Shown one piece after another: positions 1 through 12,700 of a stretch of 64,000 bases of DNA. Source of the stretch: Steromphala cineraria. Its lineage: Eukaryota > Mollusca > Gastropoda > Trochida > Trochidae. A program made the position numbers and the translations under genes. The notes beneath the pieces are model-generated. The model was given only the letters and a program-made list of their open reading frames with translations, was not told the DNA's origin and ran no database searches. Numbering within the stretch: the first letter of the stretch is position 1; the number at the start of each line of letters is the position of its first letter. The DNA lies in the NCBI GenBank assembly GCA_916613615.1, contig OU744732.1:47297227-47361226 (forward strand), in the 5' to 3' direction.

Positions 1-240
1 GTGGACTGGTCAGACAATTTGACTGTGTTGTTCCTGGGTGATCAACTGAGGGGATATTTTCGGCCAAAGGAACTTCATTTACATTAGCGCTAATATGTGC
101 TTATTTGTAGTTCTTTTGTATCCCTCCGAGCACTGTGAGCAGTAAAATTTCCAATGCAGATAATGATCAACCTGATTTTATCCAATCTGATATTGTCTAA
201 ACTTGTTTTTTGGTTGTGGTCTTGTTAGAAATATGTAATA

Positions 241-378
241 GATATATACCCATACTTCCCGAGGTGTTTCGCTCAATACACCTCCTGTTTGAATTGTGTT
301 TCTCCGAGGAAACCAAGGAAACATGATTCAAACAGGAGGTGTATTGAATGATGCACCGAGGAAAGTGTGGGTATATCT
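241..378. repeat. Foldback MITE, family A, copy 1
   Basis: Two long arms are inverted copies of each other. The left arm starts GATATATACCCATACTTCC and contains CAATACACCTCCTGTTTGAA. The right arm contains TTCAAACAGGAGGTGTATTG and ends GTGTGGGTATATC. The loop is short and the element has no coding capacity. A diverged copy lies at 22730-22876. I read it as a non-autonomous foldback element. The 72-codon open frame across it is a by-product of the palindrome. Confidence 0.75.
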
Positions 379-418
379 GACATGACACGACAGAGAGTAC
401 CTGTGCTTGTATCAATCC

Positions 419-482
419 TTTGTAGCTCAGTCAGCAGAGTGGCTGCTCTGCAACATATAGGTCTTGGTGATTCCCACCATTG
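419..482 (+). other. tRNA-like relic, probably SINE head
   Basis: TGTAGCTCAGTCAGCAGAG resembles a tRNA A box. GGTGATTCCCACC, 50 bases downstream, resembles a decayed B box (GGTTCGATTCC). No convincing cloverleaf can be drawn, so this is more likely a degenerate tRNA-derived SINE than a tRNA gene. Confidence 0.3.
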
Positions 483-603
483 TTGTTTATAGTTCTCTAC
501 AATATAAAAAAATTACAATTTAACAAGTCCATTTATTTGCCTATTTTGAAGATCCTTTCAGCTGACTAAGTGTAGATGTACAATAAAAACAAGGTGTATG
601 AGC

Positions 604-720
604 AAAGAAGAGGTGTATCGGTCAATACACCTACAGTTAGAACATAGAAGGTAGAGGTGTATCAGTCAATACACCTATAGTTTGAACAAAGGAAACCATA
701 GCAACTAGACCAATAGTGGG
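604..720 (+). repeat. Short dispersed repeat, family B, copy 1
   Basis: It contains two copies of a small palindrome (GAGGTGTATCGGTCAATACACC, described here only in part), then AACAAAGGAAACCATAGCAA and GGGTATAA. The reverse complement of 22322-22425 is a second copy with the same order of blocks. It shares the AATACACCT core with family A, so the two are probably related MITEs. Confidence 0.6.
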
Positions 721-752
721 TATAACTTCTCAAATTGTACTTTATGATCCAG

Positions 753-3700
753 GTATGGAGTCAAGTGCGTACCTTGATGGAGAAGAATGCAAATCTTGAG
801 AATGCCAAACGCAATCTGGAAGAGGATCTTCAAAGGGTAAGACAAGTAATTTGTATTGAAACATTTTTTGAGTAATTCCTATAAAAAAATTAAAAATTCC
901 TGTTCTTCAATTTTACTTTTGAATTATAATAATAATAATAATAATAATAGTGCATTTATATCGCGCTATTTCCATGCATAAGCATGCTCAAAGCGCACAG
1001 TTAAGGAAAGTCAGTGGTCACAGGAAGCTTGGCGGAAAAGGAATGTTTTTAGATTTGCTTTGAATGATGACAAGCTGGGAGAGTCTTTAAGTTCTTGGGG
1101 GAGGTTGTTCCACTCAGTGGCTGCGGCATATGCAAAAGAGCGGTGGCCATGTCGGACAGTCTTTGTGTTGGGAACAACAAGGAGAGACTTGTTCTGGGAT
1201 CTGAGAGGTCGAGCAGGCTGGTAGATTTGAAGGAGATCGCGAAGATAGACTGGGGCTGTTCCAGACATACATTGGAATGTTAGGGACAGGAGCTTGAACT
1301 TGATGCGGAAGTGGACTGGAAGCCAATGTAGAGTTTTGAGTACAGGGGTGATGGACGACCTTCTGGGCGTCAGAGAGACAATCCGAGCGGCTGTGTTTTG
1401 GACATGCTGGAGTCTATTTGTCAGAGATTTTGGGGCATTTATCAAGAGGCTGTTGCAATAGTCAAGGCGTGACATGATGAGGGAAATGACAAGGGTCTTG
1501 GTGGCGCTGGTAGTGAGATGCTTCCTGATGCAGCTGATGTTCCTGATAATGAAGAAGCACGATCTGGAGACAGCGCTGACTTGACGTTCCATATTCAGTT
1601 GACTGTCAAAGATGACTCCGAGGTTCCTGGCTGAACTGGAGAGTTGAATTTGCGTTTCTTCAACTGTGATGCTGTCTAGTTGAGCCTTTCGAGTTCAACT
1701 AGTAGGTCCAATGAGCAGAGCCTCTGTTTTCTCATCGTTCAGCTTGAGTTGATTTGCTGTCATCCAGAGTTTAATCTCTGAATAGCATTGGCTGGTGGTG
1801 GTGAGAGCTGTTGATGTTGATGCTGGGTCTGGTTTGAAGATGTTGATAAGCTGGGAGTCGTCAGCGTAGAAGTGCTTGGGAAGATCATAGCTGCTGATAA
1901 TCGTGCCTAGTTGTCTGATGTAAAGGGTGAATAAGACGGGACCAAGCACAGACCCTTGTGGTACCCCACATCTAAGCTCAATTTCATGGAGAATGGGTAT
2001 CTTAGATGTACTGCTATTAGATAAGTGAATAAGTCCAAGAAGTTTTTACAAAGGTTAGTATTTTGTCTATTATTGAATGTAATCCTAAGTTAAAACTGCA
2101 TTATATCTTTCAATTACATCAACTCCTTTCAGAAATTCTCCACCACTCGACAAGCAGAAAATGTCTATGCTCAAACAGCAGCCAATCAGGAAGCCTCTAT
2201 GAGGTCACTGCACAACCGGGCTGAGAATGCAGAGAGAAAGGTAACCAATCAGAAACCTTGTTACATCTGCTTGCAAGATGGCTGACATTTTGTTTTTTTA
2301 TGTTGAGCATGCATTTTGAGTGTTTTGAGCTGTTGTTAACTGTTTGAAGTGCATTTAATTAATTGTGCATGGACTAAAATGCTAAACATTAAGAAAACTT
2401 GATATATCAAAAGAAATTATAGTTATGATAAGGTTAATTGTTTAATAATTATATTTCAACAGGTACACATTTTGCAATATATAGATAGAGATAAAGTTGT
2501 TTATTGGTATAAATCCGACTTTAATAATTCATGAATTTAAAACATATTTATGTGAATCAGGAAATTCTAGATTTTTAAGCTATTTGTTTAAGTTCCAGTT
2601 TGTTTTTTTATTTAGTATTTAATTATCGCTAATTTGCATAAAATGCATGTGAAAGTTTTTTCCCCTCACAAATAATCTATCAACAATTGGGCACTTTTTG
2701 CATTCAGTTTTGAAAGTCTTATGAGAAAAACATGCAGAAAACAGTGATCTTGAAATGTATAATAGAGGAAAATCAAATACTGTTTCATGCAAACTGAGAA
2801 TTGCATGTAAGGTGAATTATGGTTTTGTTAATTAACCTCTCTAAATACTTAATGAATTGTCATTTCAATTATTTTTTTCCCAGTTTCAAGAAGATGGCCC
2901 AGTAAGAATGAATGTATAATCTGTCAGACATTGACTTTCTTCTCCCCCTACTAAATCATATATATATACAACTCCTCCTGTTTCTCTATACAAAATGTAA
3001 ACTAATCTAGTGCAGGTTCTTTTAGATATTAGGAAATGAGGATGTTAAGAAAAGCAATAATTATTTATATTCCTTCAGCAATTAATCTTTTTCCTGAAAA
3101 TTTATCTTATGATTATTCTAGTATCTCTTTTTGATTGTCTGAGAAACAAACTTATTCAACCATATATTCATAAGCAAGTGATTGCAAGCAAAAATCTAGT
3201 GTCATTACTTTTTTGTCATACCTTCAAAGAAAATTTTTGGCAATTTTCCAATCTTTCAGATCCTGTCAATATATACACATGAACATAATTTTTGCAACAC
3301 CTGTTTTTGTCAATGTCTCTCATGCTTATAACTACCATTATAACTGATTTATATGTTCTTCATATCAAAGTGTTAATTTTAGGTTAGACCATGTTTGAAA
3401 ATTCAATATCAAACAAACTCACAAATAACTACTAATTTAATCATTTTTTTAAAAATATCCTCAACATAACACTTGCTCTACAGCCAAACTTCACATTCAA
3501 ATTTGGTTTTGTGTAAATGATATGTTCAAATAGTAGAAGTTGATGTCAAGGTGTTCTTAGAGTACTTAGGACACAAAAACACAAAAGAAATTCAGAATTA
3601 TTTGTAAACATGGTTAGTTTATAACTTATAATTAAAGTTGTCCCCTTTTCTGCTGAGATGACTTTTAGACTGTTTGGTTTTGTTTTGGTAATGTATTTAG

Positions 3701-6700
3701 TCAGAAGAGCTTGGAAACACTCTTATTTCAGACGGTTGCACAGCATTGACAGACATCTATAAAGAAAATAGGTGTTGCAATAATTCTTTCTGGTGTATAT
3801 CATTTCTGTAGTAAAAGCCTAAGCAATTCATAGTTGATTCTCCATGTAACATTGTTTTATTTGAGATCACAAAATCTGATATAGCAGAATTTATTATGAG
3901 GCGCTTGACGTCCTGTCTAAAAAAGTTCTGGTAGGGATGACAGCATAAAAAAAAAATAAAAAAATAAAAAAATGGTTATCCCCCTCTTTTTTTTGATATA
4001 GCAGAAGTTCTGCCGATTTCAAACCAAAATTCGGAGGCAACAAATAAAAACACTTGCTATTCTAACAGAAATTTGAGGTATCGCTGGTTAAGTGGTTAAG
4101 ATCCTTGTATAGTCATTGCAGTATCAACTCAAATCTAATAGTATATGACAGTATCCTTCCTGCCTTATTAGTTCCCCCTCCAAAATCCAGATCTCTTGTT
4201 TTAGTAGATTAGTTATAAAGTATATGTTGTCCTACCTAAATCCCAAAGTTTAGCATGTTGCAGAGTAGTTTTAGCCTTTATTTCTTTCCTATATATAGTG
4301 ATATATATCTGAGAACCTGAATATCTTTTACAGTCAGCCATTGAAAAACTAATGCAGTAGTGTTCCTATGCAATTAGCCGAGGGGGTAATTTTGGCCTAT
4401 TCTTAGCTATTGTGACCTTTTGCGATAATAAAAGTATCCTACTTCTCAAAATTTTAGGGTAAAATTCCTAGAACCTGATCTAGGTACAGAACAGCTTATG
4501 ACCAAGAGTTATGATCTTTTTCACTGTCTTTAGCTTCTTTCAAGATTTATGTCAAAGTGCTTCCTACAGGGCTGTTGTTTGACTCAGCAGAGAGGAAACT
4601 TATCAAAATAACAAGTATCTATATAGAGTTAGATTCCTTGGAATTTGGCCGATTTTATTCAGATTGCAGACTTTTGGCCTCACTGTCACCTTAAATTATA
4701 AAGACATTATTGTGGATGATGCCTGATAAATATATTTCCCTGCAAAGTGAACGAAACTCATTCTGCGGCAATATCAATTACAAAAGTATTTCATGTATTT
4801 TGCTTAGCTATTGATGACAAAATATCCTCACAAAAATTGGGCTCATCTTTTGTCAGAAGATGTATTTTATAAAATTCAAGAACACTACCATTAATCAATT
4901 TCTTATAAAAATGGCATTTGTAACAAGAATTATATTACTTTATGGTTGTTATGAAGAGGGCAAAAGTGGTCCTACCATTAGGCCTGCGGTTAAGAGGTTG
5001 AAAATTATAACATCAATGTAAAATAGGTATTTTCAGAGAAGATCTATCCCTTTTCCCTTGTTCTTTCTTTTATTTGTTTATTTCATTTCTAATTATTAAC
5101 ATTGCATGCATGGAACCGTTGGTTTCCAGAAAACTATTGACTCATTTATTGCATGAAATATGATATTATGAAATGTAATTAATATTTCAAAAATGTAAAG
5201 GCAATCATACATTTGTGTACAACAAATTAAAAAAAAATTAATCAAATTCTATCAATATCCTACATTTTCTCTCTTTAATTTTTAAAATCTAGATTTTTAT
5301 GATTTGATTCTCTCCTGAAATTTTTTAGTGGGAGGCAAATAACTCACTGTTACATTACCTCCCTTTCTTAAAGGTTACAGATCTTTCCCTTCAACCTTTA
5401 ATTATCAAAGTAAGTAATAGATTTTCTTTCTTCCTCAGTTCCTAATCTGTCCTTGCATAAGTTATACCTACCTCCTTTTGTAGAAAGTAAAACAATATGT
5501 AAAATGATATGAAATCTCTTTTTGCAGGATGTGTTAAAATAGCTTAACATTTGTGTGTGATGTAGCTTATTTTAGATCTATGTGTGTATTGTAGTGGAAA
5601 GGGTTTTCAGTAATGTGTGTTATGTAGAATCTAGTTGTTAACCCTCTGTAAGCTAAGAGCATGTGAGTCTGTCAACTGACAGCCTGTTTTTGTTAATGTT
5701 TTCCCTTTTAACATGTTGCAACTTGAAGTTTAATTTCTATGAAAATAAATGTTCCTTCAAATTCCTTTTTTCAAAATTTGAACACTCGAATCTTTCAATT
5801 TGATTAAGTTAATTAAACAGTTTTTAGTTTAATGTTAAAAATTTTAACTTAAAATTGTTTATTCTACCCCTTTCAACTTCATCTATACTTTTTAAATCTA
5901 ATCAAAATTAAACTTGCTTATGGTAATCATTTTATCAATTCTGCGATATTTTTGTCTTATAAGCTATTTTTACCTAAAATATCTCACTATCCTATGTTTT
6001 CAAAGTTTTGAATAGTTTAGATTAACCCAGGAATTGTATGCACTGACAAATCATATCTTGTTAATTTATTTAGTCAATGCTCCCTCCATTTCACAGTACT
6101 GTATAATGATGACCAAATGTTGTTTTTCCAATCAATTTTTTTTTCTTCCTTTGATTTAAAACCTAGAGCAATTAGAAAAATGTGACTTCATATCTTTGAA
6201 AGTGTTTTACAGTATTAGAATTACCTAAGATTTGCTTTTGGAATAAAATGAACTACTTGATATTTATATATACCTTTTTATTATTGTTTTAAATTGAGCT
6301 TTCTTTACAACTTATTTCTCTAATTCCAAATTATCTTCTGTTTATTTGACATAAGGATAAGCATAAGTTTATGTTGCATAAGAGGAAATATGATGATCAC
6401 ATGTCATTCTTCAAAAGTGCCAATTTGTGTGCAATGTTTCATCAATATAAAGTTCATTCTATTTTACAATACAAATACATAATCTGCTTACATTCTTTCT
6501 ATATACATGGACAAAACATCTTTATCTGATGTTAGATCACAAGGATTCTTGACATTCTTCAGTAACTCTGTATCTTCCTAAGTGAAGACTGTGACTCCTA
6601 CAATAAAGAAAAGCAAATCTATCAAGCCTTCCATATCTCCTTGCCCTATGATGTTACTGTATTGCCTTTCCCTACAACATCATAAAATTTGTCTTTGTTG

Positions 6701-9700
6701 TTCTGTACCATTGTTGTAAATGTATTCTTCTCTAGGTCACTTAGTTATATTTTCAGTATTTGTCTATAAATTTCCTGACTTTTGAGCTCATCGGGCCTTA
6801 CAGGCATATTTTGGTCTTCTTCTCCAGAACCATAAGGCCTAGAAAGCTGAAACTTTGTGTACAGACTCCTTGACTAGTGAGGATTAATAATTGTAGATTT
6901 TGTGACCCTGTGGCCCCTACTAAGGGGGGAACCACATTGGTCACAACCTAAAGCAAAATCAAATGTTAAGCCTATATAATATCATTAAAATTATATGCGT
7001 ATAGTGAACACTGGATATAGCGAACTAAATTCTTCAATCCCTCGAAGTTCGTTATATCCGAGTTCTACTGTATTTCAGATTTGGTTAAATGACGCCTAGC
7101 TTGAATGATGCAACATATGCCTTGCAGGAAAGTTGTAAATTGAGCACCATCAATGGCCTGGCACTAACTGGTCATCAGGCTGCTGTTATCACAACCTCTG
7201 GTGCTGTTTCAGGCGGAGAAGCTACAGCGAGAGCTGCAGGACGTGTCGGTGAAGATGCACTCCACGGAGCAGAACCTGGTGCAGGCCGAGTCAACCAAGC
7301 ATGAGCTCCAGGATAAGAAGGAACTCCTCGTGTCTCTCCGCAACCAGCTCGAGGGAGAGAAGTTACAGAGGTGAGAGTTTCCTTTTAAAATGGTGTAAAG
7401 AAGTTTGTCAGTGTTCTAATTAGAGTTTTTGAACAAAAGTTAAGAGACCTATTGTGTGACCCTGGGTAATAGGACAAGAAGGCACTCCTTGTGTCTCTCC
7501 GTAACCAGCTCCAAGGAGAGAAAAGTTATAGAAGTGAGAGTTACATTTTTAGAAAGTTCCTAAGTGTTCTAGTTTAAGTTCTTGGGCATAAGTTGAGGGA
7601 CAGTCGTAAGTACCATACATTGACATTGACTTACGACTTTCTTAGCACTAAGAGAGCTTCGAAAATCTAGGCCCTGGGTAATTCCCCAAGAATGAACAAA
7701 ATGATAAGAAAGAACTCATTGTGTCTTTCCACAACCAGCTCAAGAGAGAGAATTGTTAGAAAATATGAGTGATTAGTAACATGTATGATGTGGTTGTGAA
7801 AAGAACAAGATACTTTAAAAGAAGGATTTCTATGTGTTTCTCTGCAACCAGCTCGAGAGAGAGAAGCTACTCTGCAGAGGCAGGTCACTATTTTCTAGCA
7901 TCTTTATGTCCCTCTTTATTCTTGTCAAAATATTTTGTGAAAATGTATGATGGTGGTTGTAGTCATTGTGGCTCTCTTCAACCAGCTGGAGGGCAAAAAG
8001 CTAAGCTACAGATGTTGATTACTTTTATTCTACTGTCTTTATGTCCTTCTCTGTTCTATAGTAAAAAATTATTTTTGAACATGTATGATGTGATCCGTCT
8101 TTGCTTGGAGGTAGATAATATCACGATACCACTCCCACGTGTTATGCTACTATTTGGGCACTCATGTCGTAAACATACTATGTCATGGACAGTCATATGA
8201 TATCCTCAATAAATGGACCTTTTGTATAATGATAAAAGATACACAATGGTATCTCACTGGCAGGAACCTGTTGGAGCAGACGGTGACGGAGCTAAAGCAC
8301 CAGGTGTCCATCTTGAAGCAGAGAGAGAGCAAGCTGGTGGAGGAGAACAGGGAACTACAGCACAGCTTACTGGACCTGGAGTCTCGTCTCGATGATACAC
8401 AGGACAAGAAGGAGATGGCCTATGAGATGGTAGGCTATACAACTCAAGCTTTAAGTTACCTTTAAGGGTTTGAATCTTGATTTGCCTCAAGAAGGTAAAG
8501 CCTCCAGAGATAAGTCTTAGAATGTCTTTTGTAGATGTCGAGAGACAGAGAGGTCTCAGGTCCTTGGGAAGAGAGCTCAATAATCTTGCAGATCCACAGT
8601 GAAATTTCAGGTTAAGAGGAGATGACTTATGAGATGGTAGGCTATACAACTCGAGCTTTAAGTTTCCTTAGAGGGTTTGAATCTTGATTTGCCTCAAGTT
8701 CTAAGGAGGTAAAGAGATAAGTCTTAAGATGTCTCTTGAAGATGTCGAGTGACAGAGTGGTCTCAGGTCCTTGGGAAGAGTTTTCCATCTTCTTGCAGAT
8801 CCACAGTGAAAGTTCAGGCATCAAAAGAGGAAATGACTTATGAGATTGTAGGCTATATCTACAATTTGATAATTCAAGCTTGGTGAGATGGTAAGCTATA
8901 TCCAGAATTTGATAATTCGAGCTTTAAGTCTACAATCTATCTTCAAAGTGTTTGACCTCCTAGATCCACTCAAATGTTTTCATAATTTCTCCTCCAGCAA
9001 CACAAGCTGACGGAGGTAGGCAAGAAGTCCCTGCTGGAGCAGACCCAGAGACTCCAGAAGGAGGTAAAGGAACTCCAGTACGAGCTGCTGTCCGTCAGTG
9101 AGAAGAGAGGAGTTGAGGAGAAGCGGTACGAGGACCGAAAACTCAGGACCAAGGAGAAGCTCATGAAGGCCAGGTAGGCACAATCTTCCTCAGATTTAAC
9201 TAACTTCAACTTAAAATTACAACAAAAGTTGCCTCAATTATGATTTTGAGGAGCCTCCCAGCCGGTTTTTGAGAATGTCAAGTTTCAATGTACTGGTTAT
9301 TCCAAGTGTTTTGACTATCTGGTGCCTGCTCTTCATCATAATGCTGCTCAACTTGACAGTTAAGTATGAATATCCTGAAGGACTCTTGTAGACTCTTAGA
9401 AGCTACATAAACCTTGAGTCAACCTTAAATTTACTCAAAGCTTTGAAATGAGAAAAATTCTTTTCTAATTATATTGTAGATACATAAGTGAAATACTCTT
9501 CAAAGTGACATTTAACCCCACATCACCTCGACCCCACCATAGAAAAGGAAAACTACAAATTCAACTTTCAACAGAACATAATTTCAAAATACAAAACTTT
9601 ATTCATTTCATTCTCTACTTTTTTCCAGAGAATTCTACACTCGAGAAAGGTCACGCATGAGTGAACAGATGACAAGGATGGATGAAGATTTGAGACTTAC

Positions 9701-12700
9701 ACGCCAGACTCTCCGTAAAGAACTCGAGTGGAAAGAAAAAATGGACATCAACTACAAACAGCTTTTACAGGAAAAGAGAGAGCTAATAACTCAGTAAGTT
9801 TGTTGTTATTTTTTATTTTGGCGTTTGAAGGATGCACAATTATGATTGAATTATTAAGTAGTGATAATTATTTCATACCCTTAATATCTTGAGTGATTTT
9901 GTATTCGTTAGGATATTAACCATGCATTTATTAGGCTGCTTTTAATTACATTATACCTTCATTTAACATCATATCTTACTTTTTATCAATTTGACTTTAT
10001 GAGAATTTGGTTATACTAAAGAACATAGTTCAAGCAAAAAAAAATTCAAGAAGAGTAAAAACAAGAAATTGAACGAAAAACCAATCATTCAAGTAATCTT
10101 CAATATGAACTACGTTTTGATTATGATAATGCAAGTATGGTAGTAAGATCTTCAATGTTGAAAAATAACCTGAATATTCCTTGGGTTTCAATATACTGTT
10201 TTTGTAACTTCATCAAGTTTACTAAATCAAGTGCTTTTTAGTGCTATCAAAAAACATGATAAACCGCAAAGAAAGATTTTATTTTTTGACATTTCTTTAT
10301 AGAAACCTTTTATAACAAAAGCCTTCTCAAAAAACGATGCTTGAAATCATTTTTATTTTGTTTCTCTTCCATTTTCATCTTTAACTTTGCATCACATAAA
10401 TTCATGACAGAGCGCCAAATGAAATATTTTGTGACATCAAAAATATTAGTTTTGTGTTCTTTCTGAAAACTGTATATTTACAAATTATTAAGTGCTTCAA
10501 ATAACTTATTCATACAATAAAATACAGTAAAATTGCTTATTTATTTCATAACAGTGCTAAATCAAATATTTCTTGATATGATATTGAAAATAAGTGTTTT
10601 GTGTTCAATCAGGGAATTGTTAATTTATGAACTATTAAGTGCTTTCAATTTACTTCTTTATACACCAAAATACAGTAAAATTGCTTATTTATTTCATAAC
10701 AGTGCTAAATCAAATATTTCTTGATATGATATTGAAAATAAGTGTTTTGTGTTCAATCAGGGAATTGTTAATTTATGAACTATTAAGTGCTTTCAATTTC
10801 ATTCTTTATACAACAAAATACAGTAAAATTGCTTATTTATTTCATAACAGTGCTAAATCAAATATTTCTTGATATGATATTGAAAATAAGTGTTTTGTGT
10901 TCAATCAGGGAATTGTTAATTTATGAACTATTAAGTGCTTTCAATTTACTTCTTGATACATTATGAAATGCAGTAACTGCTTCTATATCTCGGTTCCTTG
11001 TTGGTTTGTCTTTTGATAATAAACATTGGGTTAATACCATTTTTACAATGGAAAATAGTATTTGTGTTCTTTCTATATCTTACTCAAAAGAAGCAGCTTC
11101 TAAAATCTTAGGATTTGGTTTCTGTTCTTTCCCCTACAAATCATGTCTATTCATCTTTATTTATTTATTTTTCATTGCAATTATCATTTTTGTCATAATT
11201 CAAGTGGGGTTTATATCTTCCCCATCAGCAGTCAAAGTCATCTTCATGTTCGTGATAATTTGTCAGGTCAAAATTTCAAGAATTGTTTACTTAATTTTCT
11301 TAATATTTTATTTGAAACTTATTCTATTGAAGATAAAGTTTGATGACCTTTTATTGGAGGTCATGGTTAAACAATGAATAAATTTCAATAGTTTTCATAA
11401 TTCTTCAAAAGTTTTCATCATTGTCCATGTACTTCAAATTAAATCATGTCAATTTTAGTCATTTTCAATAAATTATAATTATGTCCCCCGAAATTTTTCG
11501 CGAGACATAATGTTTTCACCTCCGTCCGTGATTCCGTCATTTCGTCATTCCGTCATTCCGAAATGCTTTCTTTTCCGGGCCATATCTCCAAAACCGTTCA
11601 ATATTTTTTCACGAAACTTGGTATGTGCTTAGACCTAGTGATGGAGTGGTGCCTTTTGCTATTTTGGTTATTCTGAATTTTTTATTTTTTCTGGTTTCCA
11701 TGGAAACAATTTGAACTTAGTGCATATTGGGGGTAGGAACCTTTTCCGGCCTCTATTTCAAAAACCGTTCAATATTTTTTCACGAAACTTGGTATGTGCT
11801 TAGACCTAGTACTGGAGTGGTGCCTTTTGCTATTTTGGTTATTCTGAATTTTTTTTTTTTTCTGGTTTCCATGGAAACATTTTGAACTTAGTGCATATTG
11901 GGGGATGCCTTCGTTTCCGGTCCATATCTCCAAAACCGTTCAATATTTTGTTACGAAACTTGGTATGTGGTTAGATCTAGTGATGGAATGGTGCCTTTTG
12001 TAATTTTCCTGGTTTCCATGGAAACAGTTTGTACTTAGTGCATATTTGGGTAGGGACTGTTTCCCGGCCATATCTCAAAAAGTATTCAATATTTTTTATA
12101 CGAAAGTTGGTATGTGGTTAGATCTAGTGGTGGAGTGGTGCCTTTTGCTATTTAGGTCATTCTGAATTATATAATTTTTCCTGGTTTCCATGGCAACAGT
12201 TTCAACTTAGAACATATGGAGGGAGGACCATTTCCGGGCCATATCGCAAAAACTATTTAATATGATTTTACGAAACTTGGTATGTGGTTAGACCTAGTGG
12301 TGGAGTGGTGCCTTTTTCTATTTTAGTTATTCTGAATTATTTTTCTGGTTTCTATAGAAACAAGTTGAACTAGGTGTATATGGAGGGTAAGGTCTGTTTC
12401 CATACTTGAGCTTAAAAACTATTCAAAATATTTTGATTTGATATGTGGTTAGAACTACTGGGGGAGTGGTGCCTTTTGCTACTTTGGTTATTCTGAATTG
12501 TTATTTTGCTGGTTTCCATGGAAACAATTTGAAAATTGTACATAATGGGGGTAGGGTCACTTTAAATTCGGATTAAATGTTAGCGGGGGACATCACAGTG
12601 CATCACATGCACATATTTCTAGTTATTCATATCATTCATATCATTGTCATATCATTTCCACATTGTCACATTTTAACTCTCTTCTTCCTTTGTCGTCACA

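Noticed and set aside
1095..1283. 62-codon plus-strand frame
   Set aside because: It is a shadow frame on the strand opposite the LINE reverse transcriptase.
7089..7304. 71-codon frame starting before the exon at 7213
   Set aside because: It is in a different frame from the true coiled-coil exon and begins in intron sequence.
10533..10872. Two overlapping 63- and 77-codon frames with repeated peptides
   Set aside because: They simply translate the 148-bp tandem array in a gene intron.
11006..11377. 123-codon hydrophobic frame that looks like a membrane protein
   Set aside because: It lies in an AT-rich intron. Its Phe/Ile/Leu bias is what random AT-rich DNA gives, and there is no family signature.
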